DNA of 55,200 nt from DASRCB01 sp035653295 (GTDB taxonomy: Bacteria > Acidobacteriota > Terriglobia > Bryobacterales > Bryobacteraceae), in NCBI GenBank assembly GCA_035653295.1, contig DASRCB010000196.1, positions 1 through 55,200 on the forward strand. The letters run 5' to 3'. The notes under the pieces were generated by a model. That model saw only the letters and a list, made by a program, of their open reading frames with translations, made no database searches and was not told the DNA's origin. A program made the position numbers and the translations under genes. This document shows, one piece after another, positions 17,159 to 24,900 of the stretch. Positions within the stretch are counted from its first letter, which is position 1. Each line of letters opens with the position of its first letter.

Positions 17159-18514
17159 CTATTTGCTTTCGACGATCAGCGTCGGAGCAAGGCCGGAAAG
17201 AGTAGAGAAGCTCCCTGCCCCGGATGTAAGCCACGCGGAGCACCCCTGCACCTTGCCGAGGCAGGAGTGCGGATGCAGGTCCACCCTCATCTCCCGCATG
17301 CTCATGTTTCCGTACTGATACACCGGAAAAGTAGCGCTCACCGGTTCGACCACTTCCTGTACAACCCATGGTGATCGCATGGCCACCCGAAGTGCTTTCT
17401 CCCATGCCGCGCGGTCCGTCTCGGCGCCCCGCACCGGCGACTGTTCCGTCGAGTCGTCGTTCGGCGTAAGCACCAGCTTCTCCCGGTTCTTCAGAATGAA
17501 ATCCGGAAGATCGACGCGCTCCTCCTGCCAGGTGGTATGCGCCGCGGCAACGCGCCGTGTCCAGGGAATGAAATCGCGGATTGCCTTCTTCTCCGCCGCC
17601 GGGAAGTCCGCCACCACCGTGTCATCGGTCAGGAGGTCGAAAATTGCTCGCTTCCGCGCCACCTCCGACCGGAAGTTGTTCACCACGCAAACGGCGCCGT
17701 CACGATAGGCGCGCAGCAGCGGATGGTTCAGGTCGAAACGCACCAGGAACTCGTGAACCCGAATCCGGCGATAAATCAGGTCGATGCGATAGTCGCCGCG
17801 GTACAGCGCGCCGTTGCGGTAGTCGAGCTGGTCGGGCGAAATAATCTCGGTGGCGTACCCCTCCCTGCGGAACGCTTCGGCAATGAGCTGGCTTTCGTTC
17901 GACTCCGCCGTCGCGAAGGGCTGCCGGAACTCCAGAATCGCTATGTTCGGCTTCCGCCCCTTGCCACCCCATTCCTTCCACGCCCTCAGCACTGCCTGCA
18001 TCAGCGGCTTCGTGCTGGCCAGCTTCTCGATCTTGTATTTCTTCCGAAACTCGCGCAGCGGCGGAGCGTCGCAAAAGAGGTCGGACAGCGCCTCGCTGTA
18101 CACAACGCCGGATGGCGCCTCCGAGTTGTACTGCAGAAACCGGACCGTCCCGTTGTGCAGCTGCGTGTCGAGCTGAGACGTGACCGAAAGGAACGAGTAA
18201 CCCGGATCTACCGACGCCAGCATCTTCTCCGCCGGTAATAGTTCCATGCGGGACAGCAGCGTGGGACTCGCAAGCGCGACCTTCTCCATGCGGTCAATAG
18301 CGCTGTTGAGGCACTCCGCCGCCTTCGTCAGATTCGTGTACTGCCGCCGGGAGATGAAGTGCGGACGCAGGAACGGCGAGATCGGACGTTCGCCCACGAC
18401 GAGATTCCTGGCCCGCATTTTTTCGTGCATCTCCCTGGCCCAGGATAAATCTCGATACGGCTCGGTTTCGAGTATCTTGTGATAACGGGCTACTGCCTCG
18501 CCCACCTGCGTCAT
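17159..18514 (-). CDS. Stand-alone circularly permuted ATP-grasp-type protein
   Basis: 451 aa with no signal peptide. The pattern matches the circularly permuted ATP-grasp family: FLQYNSEAPSGVVYSEALSD near residues 125-145, VCVVNNFRSEVARKRAIFDLL near 275, KLVLTPNDDS near 345, WVVQEVVEPVSATFPVYQ near 390 and MRVDLHPHSCLGKVQGCSAW near the end. These are the expected acidic, basic and glycine-rich positions of an ATP-dependent carboxylate-amine/thiol ligase. In other genomes this family often sits with alpha-E or transglutaminase partners; neither is present here. The predicted reaction is amide-bond formation on an unknown small acid or peptide. Convergent with the Wzt-like gene, five bases apart. 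Confidence 0.7.
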   Translation of the reverse strand: MTQVGEAVARYHKILETEPYRDLSWAREMHEKMRARNLVVGERPISPFLRPHFISRRQYTNLTKAAECLNSAIDRMEKVALASPTLLSRMELLPAEKMLASVDPGYSFLSVTSQLDTQLHNGTVRFLQYNSEAPSGVVYSEALSDLFCDAPPLREFRKKYKIEKLASTKPLMQAVLRAWKEWGGKGRKPNIAILEFRQPFATAESNESQLIAEAFRREGYATEIISPDQLDYRNGALYRGDYRIDLIYRRIRVHEFLVRFDLNHPLLRAYRDGAVCVVNNFRSEVARKRAIFDLLTDDTVVADFPAAEKKAIRDFIPWTRRVAAAHTTWQEERVDLPDFILKNREKLVLTPNDDSTEQSPVRGAETDRAAWEKALRVAMRSPWVVQEVVEPVSATFPVYQYGNMSMREMRVDLHPHSCLGKVQGCSAWLTSGAGSFSTLSGLAPTLIVESK

Positions 18515-18527
18515 CTTCTAAAAGGTC

Positions 18528-18557
18528 TCTCTTCGTTTAGTATCGCACGCGAAGAGA
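18528..18557. repeat. Inverted repeat upstream of the ATP-grasp gene
   Basis: TCTCTTCG (18528-18535) and CGAAGAGA (18550-18557) form a perfect 8-bp inverted repeat with a 14-base spacer, 14 bases upstream of the ATP-grasp ATG at 18514. It could be an operator or a 5'-leader hairpin. Only one occurrence is seen. Confidence 0.4.
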
Positions 18558-18584
18558 CACAAAGTGAAGCAATGGCCTGCGGTA

Positions 18585-18612
18585 TTGCTCCGTAAATACT
18601 ACAAAATAGGAT
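18585..18612 (+). promoter_or_regulatory. Possible sigma-70-type promoter of the candidate RNA
   Basis: TTGCTC at 18585-18590 and TAGGAT at 18607-18612 are 16 bases apart. Both match consensus only partly. A start near 18619 fits the structured region that follows. Confidence 0.3.
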
Positions 18613-18618
18613 CCTTAC

Positions 18619-18792
18619 AGTCTGGACAGACAGCTGGACCGGTTTGGTGATTCAGGTGCTTAAAAAACGGGCGTCCCTCCGGAACCGGGGACGACCGAGA
18701 TACGTCTTTTAGGATACGGAAGTTTGGAGACACCTTTTCTAACCTTCTCCTCCTCTGGTTGGCGCGGCGCTCTAAGGCCGCGCCTCTTTTTT
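18619..18792 (+). ncRNA. Candidate structured small RNA ending in an intrinsic terminator
   Basis: About 174 bases with no coding frame that looks real, ending in a strong terminator on the plus strand although no plus-strand gene precedes it. Visible pairings include GGTT 18641-18644 with AACC 18741-18744, AGGTG 18654-18658 with CACCT 18731-18735, CTTAAAAAACG 18659-18669 with CGTCTTTTAGG 18703-18713 (one mismatch and one G-T) and CGTCCC 18672-18677 with GGGACG 18688-18693. The nested layout with internal loops recalls 6S-like RNAs, but I recognise no named family and the 5' end is a guess. Covariation is not testable here. The rest of 18515-18961 holds only the inverted repeat and promoter listed separately. 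Confidence 0.4.
18761..18792 (+). terminator. Strong rho-independent terminator
   Basis: GGCGCGGC (18761-18768) pairs with GCCGCGCC (18777-18784) across an 8-base loop, followed by TCTTTTTT (18785-18792). The T-run is on the plus strand only, so it ends a rightward transcript starting in 18515-18760. Confidence 0.85.
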
Positions 18793-18961
18793 GCCCGACC
18801 GTGCGTTACCCTGGGTTAAAACCGACGGGGTAATCATCGGAAAATTCGGCACGGTTGCGTAAACGGGCTTACCAAGCCTCCCCTGTTTCGCGCTTCGAAA
18901 TACCGAATGTGGGGTATTCGCGCGTTTGGCTCACGTATTGCTCAGTCCCTCGCGATCCGGC

Positions 18962-19402
18962 ATGCTGCACCAGACGCGTCCGATCGACGTTCTACTCGTC
19001 GAGGACAACCCCGCCGATGTGCGCCTTACCCGTGAAGCGCTCAGCGAAGGCAAGGTCGCCAATCACCTCAGCGTCGTCGGCGATGGGATCGAAGCGCTGC
19101 GGTTTCTGCGGCGCGAGGGGGCCTACGCCTCCGCTCCGCGGCCCGATCTGATCCTCCTCGACCTCAATCTCCCGCGCAAGAGTGGACGCGATGTGCTCGA
19201 GGAAATCAAGGGCGACGAAGTACTTCGGCGTATCCCGGTCATTGTCCTGACCACCTCCCAGGCCGAGGAGGATCTCGATCGCGCCTACAGCCTGCACGCC
19301 AATTCCTACATCCGCAAACCGGTGGATCTGGACGAGTTCCTGGAAGTGGTGCGCTCCATCGAGCAGTTCTGGTTCACAATTGTCTGTCTGCCCTCGCGTT
19401 GA
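18962..19402 (+). CDS. Single-domain response regulator receiver protein
   Basis: 146 aa from the ATG at 18962; the frame extends 12 codons upstream, but the extra residues are not receiver-like. It is a stand-alone receiver: DVLLVEDNPADVRLTREAL (acidic pocket), LILLDLNLPRKSGRDVL (phospho-acceptor Asp in LLDLN), IPVIVLTTSQAEEDL (Thr) and ANSYIRKPVDLDEF (Lys in RKP). No output domain. This Rcp1-like form is usually phosphorylated by a hybrid or phytochrome-type kinase, but no kinase lies in the window. Isolated on the plus strand, with a 20-base gap to the convergent TPR gene. Confidence 0.9.
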   Translation: MLHQTRPIDVLLVEDNPADVRLTREALSEGKVANHLSVVGDGIEALRFLRREGAYASAPRPDLILLDLNLPRKSGRDVLEEIKGDEVLRRIPVIVLTTSQAEEDLDRAYSLHANSYIRKPVDLDEFLEVVRSIEQFWFTIVCLPSR

Positions 19403-19422
19403 ACGAAGCGCCGTCGCCCAGG

Positions 19423-20235
19423 CTAAGCGCCAGGCCCGCCATGGCCTTTGCGTTTGCGCGCCTCGGCCGCCTTTTGCCCCCAGTCCTCCGCCGCGGCGAT
19501 CTGCCGCTGGTACTCGTCATCGCTCGCGGCGAGGTCCGCCTGCTCGCGCAGGATCAGATTCATGTACTCCATCGCGTTCTCGAAGTTCGGATCAATCTCC
19601 AGAGCGCGATGCAGCTGCCGCACGCCTTCTTTCCATAAAGGAGCGCAGTTGGCCTGCAGCGCGGCCCGCGCCGCCGGATTCTTCACCGGACCGGGGTCGG
19701 CAGCCCCCATTCCCGCGGCTGTGCGCGCATCCATCCACTGCTGGTGCGCCTGCTGAAACGCGATCGCCGCCAGATTGAACGGCGCCTCCTTGTTCCCCGG
19801 AACCAGATCCTCCAGCTGTTCGTACCACTCCCGCGCGCGCTCCAGCTGCTGCTTCTTCTCGGCCGGATCGCGCAGGCCCATGCCTCGCTCCATCGCAAGG
19901 CTGGCCATGTAGGAAAGCGCCGTGTCGTCGGCGGGTTCGGCCTCCAGAATGGCCATGAACTGCGTCTCGGCCTTGTGCGCGAATTCCAGGTTCGCCGGGT
20001 CCTGCGAGGCGGGATTGAACTGCGCCATGTAACAGACGCCCAGGTACAGCTTCGCCTCCATGTTCGTCGGTGTCAGTTCTGTGGCTTTCTCGAATGCCGC
20101 GGCCGCCTCGCGATAGTGGCCGCTCTGGAACAGCCGAACTCCGCGGCCCATGGCATCGCGCGAGGAGTCCAGATTCTCCTCCGCGCCCGCGCCGGCTACG
20201 CAGCAGAGCAGCAGGGCGGCGATAAAACGTGCCAT
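19423..20235 (-). CDS. Secreted TPR-repeat protein
   Basis: 270 aa with a signal peptide (RFIAALLLCCVAGAGA, cleaved before EEN). Tetratricopeptide helices are clear: GVRLFQSGHYREAAAAFEKA (about 32-51), a second unit around AKLYLGVCYMAQFNP, AETQFMAILEAEPADDTA and a last unit GVRQLHRALEIDPNFENAME. The C-terminus is charged (AEARKRKGHGGPGA). The protein starts four bases after the trxB stop, so the two are very likely co-transcribed. TPR proteins are adaptors, and its partner cannot be read from the sequence. Confidence 0.8.
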   Translation of the reverse strand: MARFIAALLLCCVAGAGAEENLDSSRDAMGRGVRLFQSGHYREAAAAFEKATELTPTNMEAKLYLGVCYMAQFNPASQDPANLEFAHKAETQFMAILEAEPADDTALSYMASLAMERGMGLRDPAEKKQQLERAREWYEQLEDLVPGNKEAPFNLAAIAFQQAHQQWMDARTAAGMGAADPGPVKNPAARAALQANCAPLWKEGVRQLHRALEIDPNFENAMEYMNLILREQADLAASDDEYQRQIAAAEDWGQKAAEARKRKGHGGPGA

Positions 20236-20239
20236 CCCG

Positions 20240-21163
20240 TCAGTGCCCCGCTGTCTCCAGGAAGCGCTCCGCTTCGATTGCGGCCATGCAGCCCATTCCC
20301 GCTGCGGTCACTGCCTGGCGGTAACTGCGGTCCTGTACATCGCCGGCATGGAAAACGCCGGGAATGTTCGTGGTCGCGCCGCCGTGCGAGATGATGTACC
20401 CCTCATCATCCAGCTCAATCTGCCCCACGAAGGGCCGTGTATTAGGGATGTGCCCAATGGCCACGAAGAATCCATCCACGTCGCGATGCCAGTGCTCGCC
20501 GGTCCTGATGTTGTGCAGCTTCACGTGAGTCACCACGCCCGCATCGACATCGGCCACGTCCTCCACCACGGTGTTCGTGAGGAAGACGATCTTCGGATTG
20601 GCCCGGGCCCGGTCGAGCATGATCTTCGACGCCCGAAAGGACTCGCTCCGATGGACGATCGCCACCTCGCTGGCGAAGCGCGTCAGGAAGTTCGCTTCCT
20701 CCATGGCTGAGTCGCCGCCGCCGATCACCATGACCTTCTTGCCCCGGTAGAAAAACCCGTCGCAGGTGGCGCAGGAGCTGACGCCATGACCGATCAGCTT
20801 TTGCTCGTTCGGAAGATTCAGCCAGCGCGCCGACGCGCCCGTGGCAATGATGACCGTTCGCGTCGGATGCCATTCGCCGTCAATGTTCAGCCGGAACGGG
20901 TACTGCCGGAGATCCGCTTCCACGACCGAGCCGTGCAAATACTCGGCGCCAAAATTCTCGGCCTGGCGGCGGATATTTTCCACCAGCTCGGGCCCCTGGA
21001 TCCCTTCCGGAAAACCCGGAAAGTTCTCGACCAGCGAAGTGATGGAAAGTTGCCCACCAGGCTCGTGTCCACCCACCACGAGTGGCTTCAGATTCGCACG
21101 CGCCGCATACACCGCCGCTGTGTTCCCGGCGCAGCCGGATCCAATGATGATAACGTTCCGCAA
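20240..21163 (-). CDS. trxB: Thioredoxin-disulfide reductase
   Basis: 307 aa flavoprotein that reduces thioredoxin with NADPH in the cytoplasm. FAD-binding GSGCAGNTAAVYAARA lies at the N-terminus, the redox centre is CATC (SSCATCDGFFYRGKK, near residue 130), the NADPH motif is GGGDSAMEEANFL, and the second FAD motif is GVFHAGDVQDRSYRQAVTAAGMG near the end. Length matches TrxB (about 310-320). The start is TTG at 21163, preceded by GGGGG; an ATG eight bases upstream is out of frame. It precedes the TPR gene by four bases. No thioredoxin gene is adjacent. Confidence 0.95.
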   Translation of the reverse strand: MRNVIIIGSGCAGNTAAVYAARANLKPLVVGGHEPGGQLSITSLVENFPGFPEGIQGPELVENIRRQAENFGAEYLHGSVVEADLRQYPFRLNIDGEWHPTRTVIIATGASARWLNLPNEQKLIGHGVSSCATCDGFFYRGKKVMVIGGGDSAMEEANFLTRFASEVAIVHRSESFRASKIMLDRARANPKIVFLTNTVVEDVADVDAGVVTHVKLHNIRTGEHWHRDVDGFFVAIGHIPNTRPFVGQIELDDEGYIISHGGATTNIPGVFHAGDVQDRSYRQAVTAAGMGCMAAIEAERFLETAGH

Positions 21164-21334
21164 ACCCCCATGCTAGCATCCGCCCGCCGCCGCACTTAGT
21201 TGCAGTAACTCACCTCGATCGAGGCAAAGTCCCTGCCGCCGCAGCACGTATGCGCATCGTCGCGCAGACTCCGACGCGGCACCCAGCGCATCGGATCCTG
21301 CAATGTTGTTCGCGGCCGCTGACCAGACGCAGGT

Positions 21335-21649
21335 TTACTTCAGCGTCTTCACATACGCCACGACATCGGATGCTTCCGCATCCGTCAGCTTCACAGGTTT
21401 CATCTTGCCGACGCCATTGGCGATCTCTTTCTTCAGGTCATCGTCGCTCTTGCTCTGAACAGAGCTGTCCGAAAGCGGCTTTATTGTCGCCTTCAGCATC
21501 TTCGCGACGTTAGGGTTCCCCTCCCCCTTCGCCCCGTGGCAGCTCTGGCAACGTTTTGCATATACCGCCTTGCCCGCCGAAGCATCGGCCGCGAACACCG
21601 TCACCGCCGCGCCCACGACAAAAAGTGAACAAAACGCAATAGTTTTCAA
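21335..21649 (-). CDS. Small secreted c-type cytochrome
   Basis: 104 aa. Signal peptide (KTIAFCSLFVVGAAVTVFA, cleaved before ADASAG), then a class I cytochrome c: AGKAVYAKRCQSCHGAKGEG (CxxCH haem site), a Met ligand probably in GVGKMKPVKLTDAE and a C-terminal helix ASDVVAYVKTLK. TTG start behind GGAAGG. It is a single-haem periplasmic electron carrier. No oxidase genes are adjacent and the donor and acceptor are unknown. A 171-base gap to trxB holds no gene I can see. Confidence 0.92.
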   Translation of the reverse strand: MKTIAFCSLFVVGAAVTVFAADASAGKAVYAKRCQSCHGAKGEGNPNVAKMLKATIKPLSDSSVQSKSDDDLKKEIANGVGKMKPVKLTDAEASDVVAYVKTLK

Positions 21650-21700
21650 GCGGATATGTTTCCTTCCGCCGGAAGCATATCACGATTTGCGCGCTTCACG

Positions 21701-22162
21701 CTAACGCTGCTCGGAGACCGACTTCTCCGCCAGATCGCCCAGGATCGGAAGCTTGTAAACCTCGTCGTGGCTCACCTTCACAATCATGAAGATCCACGCC
21801 CCGAAGATGACGACCTTCAGGAGATTCGGCACAATGTGCTCGAAGTGCGGCCCCGGCGCTGGGATGAACGTAAGCGGCCCGATCACCCAGTCCACAATGA
21901 GCCATGCCACGAACAGGTACAACCCCTGAAATGCGTTGAACCGCACCGTCGCATTGTGGCGGAAGCGCGTGGACGCCAGTACCACGATCGCGGCGATCCA
22001 GCCCAGCACGGGAATGTAGCACAGCAGCGAAGCGGTTCGCGGTGTGATGCCCGAAAAGGGATCCGATACGGGCGGCGGTGGCGGAGGCTGCTGCGCTCCA
22101 CAGCGGGCGCAGAAAACGTCCGCCGTTCCCACCTGAGTTCCGCACTGGCTACAGTAAGGCAT
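21701..22162 (-). CDS. Zinc-ribbon DUF4870-like membrane protein
   Basis: About 153 aa from the ATG at 22162. The N-terminus is a zinc ribbon, YCSQCG...FCARCG, followed by a run of prolines. Three membrane segments follow (TASLLCYIPVLGWIAAIVVL; a second around YLFVAWLIVDWVIGPLTF; VVIFGAWIFMIVKV) with RFNAFQGLYL between the first two, which is the DUF4870/TIC20-like pattern. The function of the family is not established. Divergent from the MBL-fold gene. Confidence 0.8.
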   Translation of the reverse strand: MPYCSQCGTQVGTADVFCARCGAQQPPPPPPVSDPFSGITPRTASLLCYIPVLGWIAAIVVLASTRFRHNATVRFNAFQGLYLFVAWLIVDWVIGPLTFIPAPGPHFEHIVPNLLKVVIFGAWIFMIVKVSHDEVYKLPILGDLAEKSVSEQR

Positions 22163-22268
22163 AACGATCGACAGCGCCGCGCCGGGCAATCCCGGCCTCG
22201 TTCCTCTTCCTGATTCTAAACGTATGTACGAGAACCGGATGCGATGTGTTCCGTGCTACATTCCGGAC

Positions 22269-23279
22269 ATGCGCACATTGATGACGCTGGTCCTCGCCGC
22301 GGCGGGTGCGACCGGGGCATTCGCGGCCAAAACTCTGGAGATGTATTTCATTGATGTGGAGGGCGGCCAGGCCACGCTGATCATCACCCCGGCCGGACAA
22401 ACCATGCTGGTCGATACCGGCTGGCGCGGCTACAACGGCCGCGACGCCGACCGCATCGCTGCCGCCGCGAAGAAAGTCCACATCAAGAAGCTCGATTACG
22501 TGCTCATCACCCACTACCATCGCGATCACGTGGGCGGCGCGCCCCAGCTGATCGATCGTATCCCGATCGAGACGTTCATCGACCATGGGCCCAACACGGA
22601 GCAGGCGCGCGAACCGAAAGAGGACTACGCCGATTATCTGCGCATCCTGCCGCGGGCGCAGCACCTGGTGGTGAAAGCCGGAGACACCGTTCCTCTGAAA
22701 GGGGTCGATGTGCGCGTCGTGTCCTCCAACGGCGAGGTGATCTCAACGCCTCTGCAGGGGGCCGGCGAGCAAAACGAGGCGTGTGCGGGCGCGCAGCAGA
22801 AGGAGCCCGATCCCACCGAGAACGCCCATTCCCTGGGCTTCGTGCTCACATGGAACAACTTCCGCTTCCTCGATCTTGGCGACCTGACGTGGAATAAAGA
22901 ACTCCAGCTCATGTGCCCTGTCAACCGCATCGGCCACATCGACCTGTTCCTGGTTAGCCATCACGGCTTCGACCAGTCCAACTCACCTCAGCTCGTGGAT
23001 GCCATTCACCCGCGCGTCGCCGTAATGGACAACGGCGCGCGAAAGGGCGGCAGCCCCTCTGCCTGGCAGATCGTTCATTCAGCTCCAGGACTCCAGGACC
23101 TCTGGCAGTTGCACTACGCGGTCGAGGGCGGCAAGGACCACAATGCTCCCGATCCCTTCATCGCCAACCTTTACGAGCAGTGCCAGGGCAAGTATCTTCG
23201 CCTCACCGTCCGCGAGGACGGCTCCTTCACACTGTTGAATTCCCGCAACAACTTCGAGAAAGACTACCCGGCCAGGTGA
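22269..23279 (+). CDS. Secreted metallo-beta-lactamase-fold hydrolase
   Basis: 336 aa from the ATG at 22269 (frame open 15 codons upstream, but the signal peptide begins here: RTLMTLVLAAAGATGAFA). The mature part has the MBL motif THYHRDHVGG (HxHxDH), an acidic second-metal region LGFVLTWNNFRFLDLGDLTWN, and later HHGFDQSNSPQLVDAIHPRVA. This is the ComEC/Rec2-like type of metallo-hydrolase in secreted form (starts EMYFIDVEGGQATLIITPAG). It is probably a periplasmic metal-dependent hydrolase of an unknown phosphoester or ester. It is followed by a 220-base gap and the CarD-like gene. Confidence 0.88.
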   Translation: MRTLMTLVLAAAGATGAFAAKTLEMYFIDVEGGQATLIITPAGQTMLVDTGWRGYNGRDADRIAAAAKKVHIKKLDYVLITHYHRDHVGGAPQLIDRIPIETFIDHGPNTEQAREPKEDYADYLRILPRAQHLVVKAGDTVPLKGVDVRVVSSNGEVISTPLQGAGEQNEACAGAQQKEPDPTENAHSLGFVLTWNNFRFLDLGDLTWNKELQLMCPVNRIGHIDLFLVSHHGFDQSNSPQLVDAIHPRVAVMDNGARKGGSPSAWQIVHSAPGLQDLWQLHYAVEGGKDHNAPDPFIANLYEQCQGKYLRLTVREDGSFTLLNSRNNFEKDYPAR

Positions 23280-23423
23280 CTGAAAAGTAAGGAGCGGCGC
23301 CTCCTCCATGCCGGTGGTGTGTACACGCGGCCGAGGTGAAACACGCCCTCGGATGGACCTTGGGCGAGGTCGATGTCCGACTGTTTGAATCGGATACTAC
23401 GCCCGTAAGTGCTTGCATTCCTA

Positions 23424-23452
23424 TTGACAAAAAGTCACGTTCCGCTTAACAT
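23424..23452 (+). promoter_or_regulatory. Sigma-70-type promoter of the CarD-like gene
   Basis: TTGACA at 23424-23429 (perfect -35) and TAACAT at 23447-23452 with a 17-base spacer. The start should lie near 23459, about 40 bases before the ATG at 23500. Confidence 0.75.
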
Positions 23453-23499
23453 TCAGTTTCCTTGATAATTTCTTAACCTCTGCAACTTCAGGCAGGTGT

Positions 23500-24021
23500 A
23501 TGGGTCCACGAATGACCTTTCAAATTGGCGAGAAGGTTGTATACCCCAACCATGGAGTGGGTACCGTCGAGAACATCAGCAGTCGCGCGTTCGGCGGTCA
23601 GTTCGAACGCTTTTATCTCTTGCGACTTAGCTATAACAGCATGACCGTGATGGTCCCGTTCTCTCATGTCGAGGAGATCGGGTTGCGCAAGGTAACGCGC
23701 AACGGCGAGGTCGGCCGTGTGCTGACCTATTTGGCGGAAGGCGTTTGCCACCGCACCGCCGACTGGAAGGATCGCTTCAAGGAGAATTCCGAGAAGATGT
23801 CCCACGGCACGCTGCTGGAAGTGGCCGAGGTCTTTAAGAGCCTCGTGATCCAGCAGACCATGAAGCCGCTATCCTTCCGCGAGAAGAAGATGCTCGACCG
23901 CGCGCGGCACATGCTCATCACGGAAGTCTCCATCTCGCGCAGCCTGAATGAGCCCGACGCGTGCGCTCTGTTGGAAAAAACGCTGGCCAGGTCTTCCCTC
24001 CCCCTCCCTGCTGCGATGTGA
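23500..24021 (+). CDS. CarD-like transcription regulator
   Basis: 173 aa. The N-terminal RNA-polymerase-interacting domain is clear: FQIGEKVVYPNHGVGTVENI, then RFYLLRLSYNSMTVMVPFSH. A helical C-terminal domain follows (MKPLSFREKKMLDRARHMLITEVSISRSL), as in CarD/CdnL, which binds the beta subunit and stabilises promoter open complexes, often at rRNA promoters. An alternative ATG lies at 23512. It has a strong promoter of its own. The C-terminal tail (EKTLARSSLPLPAAM) is short and not conserved in character. Confidence 0.92.
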   Translation: MGPRMTFQIGEKVVYPNHGVGTVENISSRAFGGQFERFYLLRLSYNSMTVMVPFSHVEEIGLRKVTRNGEVGRVLTYLAEGVCHRTADWKDRFKENSEKMSHGTLLEVAEVFKSLVIQQTMKPLSFREKKMLDRARHMLITEVSISRSLNEPDACALLEKTLARSSLPLPAAM

Positions 24022-24086
24022 CTTACGGCGGGCGCGCTTGCGCAAGCCGCCCGCCACGCTTTCGCGCATGGCATCATAAGAGGGAC

Positions 24087-24551
24087 ATGTTCTTCCGCCG
24101 GGAGACGCCCAAAACACCAAGTTTTAATGAACGCATCGATGCTGCGGGCCGCGCCGGCTTCGCCATCGAGCGCCAGGCCAGTAGCCGCGTACGCGTGAGC
24201 CGGGGCCGCTTCGCCGCCATTCTGACCGAAACGCATTCCGGCGTTCCGATTATTGAAACCGCCGGCCTCGTGCTGGGCAATGACATTGCCGAGCTGGTCA
24301 GCGGCGGTTATCAGATGTTCTTCATGACCCCGGCCGGGAAGCGCACCCCGGCGCTGGCCACCCAGCTTCACGAACTGCACGATTTCAAGGAGGATCTCGC
24401 TGAGGCGCTCGGCCTGGAGAGCCTGTACAACGAGTCGCTGGGCACAACTTCGGCGAAGCACCTCTACGATCGCGTTGAAGAGCGGGACGACAACAAACCG
24501 AAAGAGCCCTGGCGCGCGGTCAAAGCTGACTCCGTGTTCGTCCGCAAGTAA
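24087..24551 (+). CDS. Unknown cytoplasmic protein
   Basis: 154 aa from the ATG at 24087, preceded by AAGAGGGAC. The frame is open upstream but overlaps the end of the CarD gene with implausible residues. Readable parts include GFAIERQASSRVRVSRGRFAA, ETAGLVLGNDIAELVSGGYQ and HELHDFKEDLAEALGLESLY near the end, followed by a charged stretch (YDRVEERDDNKPKEPW). No signal peptide, no membrane segment. I recognise no family. It lies 65 bases after the CarD stop and could be in the same transcript. Confidence 0.65.
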   Translation: MFFRRETPKTPSFNERIDAAGRAGFAIERQASSRVRVSRGRFAAILTETHSGVPIIETAGLVLGNDIAELVSGGYQMFFMTPAGKRTPALATQLHELHDFKEDLAEALGLESLYNESLGTTSAKHLYDRVEERDDNKPKEPWRAVKADSVFVRK

Positions 24552-24597
24552 CACCGCGCCGCGTTACGCGCGCCTCAGCGGTGGTAGCATTCTGACG

Positions 24598-24900
24598 ATG
24601 GTCAGAGGAACGTTGAATGCCCGGCGTAATCCCGATGCGGCAGGGCGGAGCGACAGGGCGTGCATATTCACGTTCATTGACGACCCGGGTGACAATCCCG
24701 GCGCCGGAGACGCGCCTCTGCGGCGGCAATACTCATCCCTCTCCGGCTGCGCCCGCTTTCTCAGCGAAGTGCTGCGCCTTCCGTCGGACCTCGCGAGCCA
24801 GCTTGCAGCGAGCCTTGAGGCCGGAGAGAACAGCACGGTTGATGTCGAGATCGAAGAGGACGTGTATCGCGACCGTTTTGCGCCCGAGCGAGGCAGTTGA
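24598..24900 (+). CDS. Small unknown protein overlapping the end of the M14 peptidase gene
   Basis: 100 aa from the ATG at 24598. It reads as a real protein, with YSSLSGCARFLSEVLRL and an acidic C-terminus (ENSTVDVEIEEDVYRDRF). The last 140 bases overlap the convergent M14 gene as annotated, but the M14 C-terminus there looks like frame noise, and the natural M14 end is near 24890. So both genes are probably real with a short true overlap. No family recognised. Confidence 0.45.
   Translation: MVRGTLNARRNPDAAGRSDRACIFTFIDDPGDNPGAGDAPLRRQYSSLSGCARFLSEVLRLPSDLASQLAASLEAGENSTVDVEIEEDVYRDRFAPERGS

Noticed and set aside
17159..18514. Considered a glutathionylspermidine synthase
   Set aside because: The motifs are shared with permuted ATP-grasp proteins in general and no amidase domain or partner is present.
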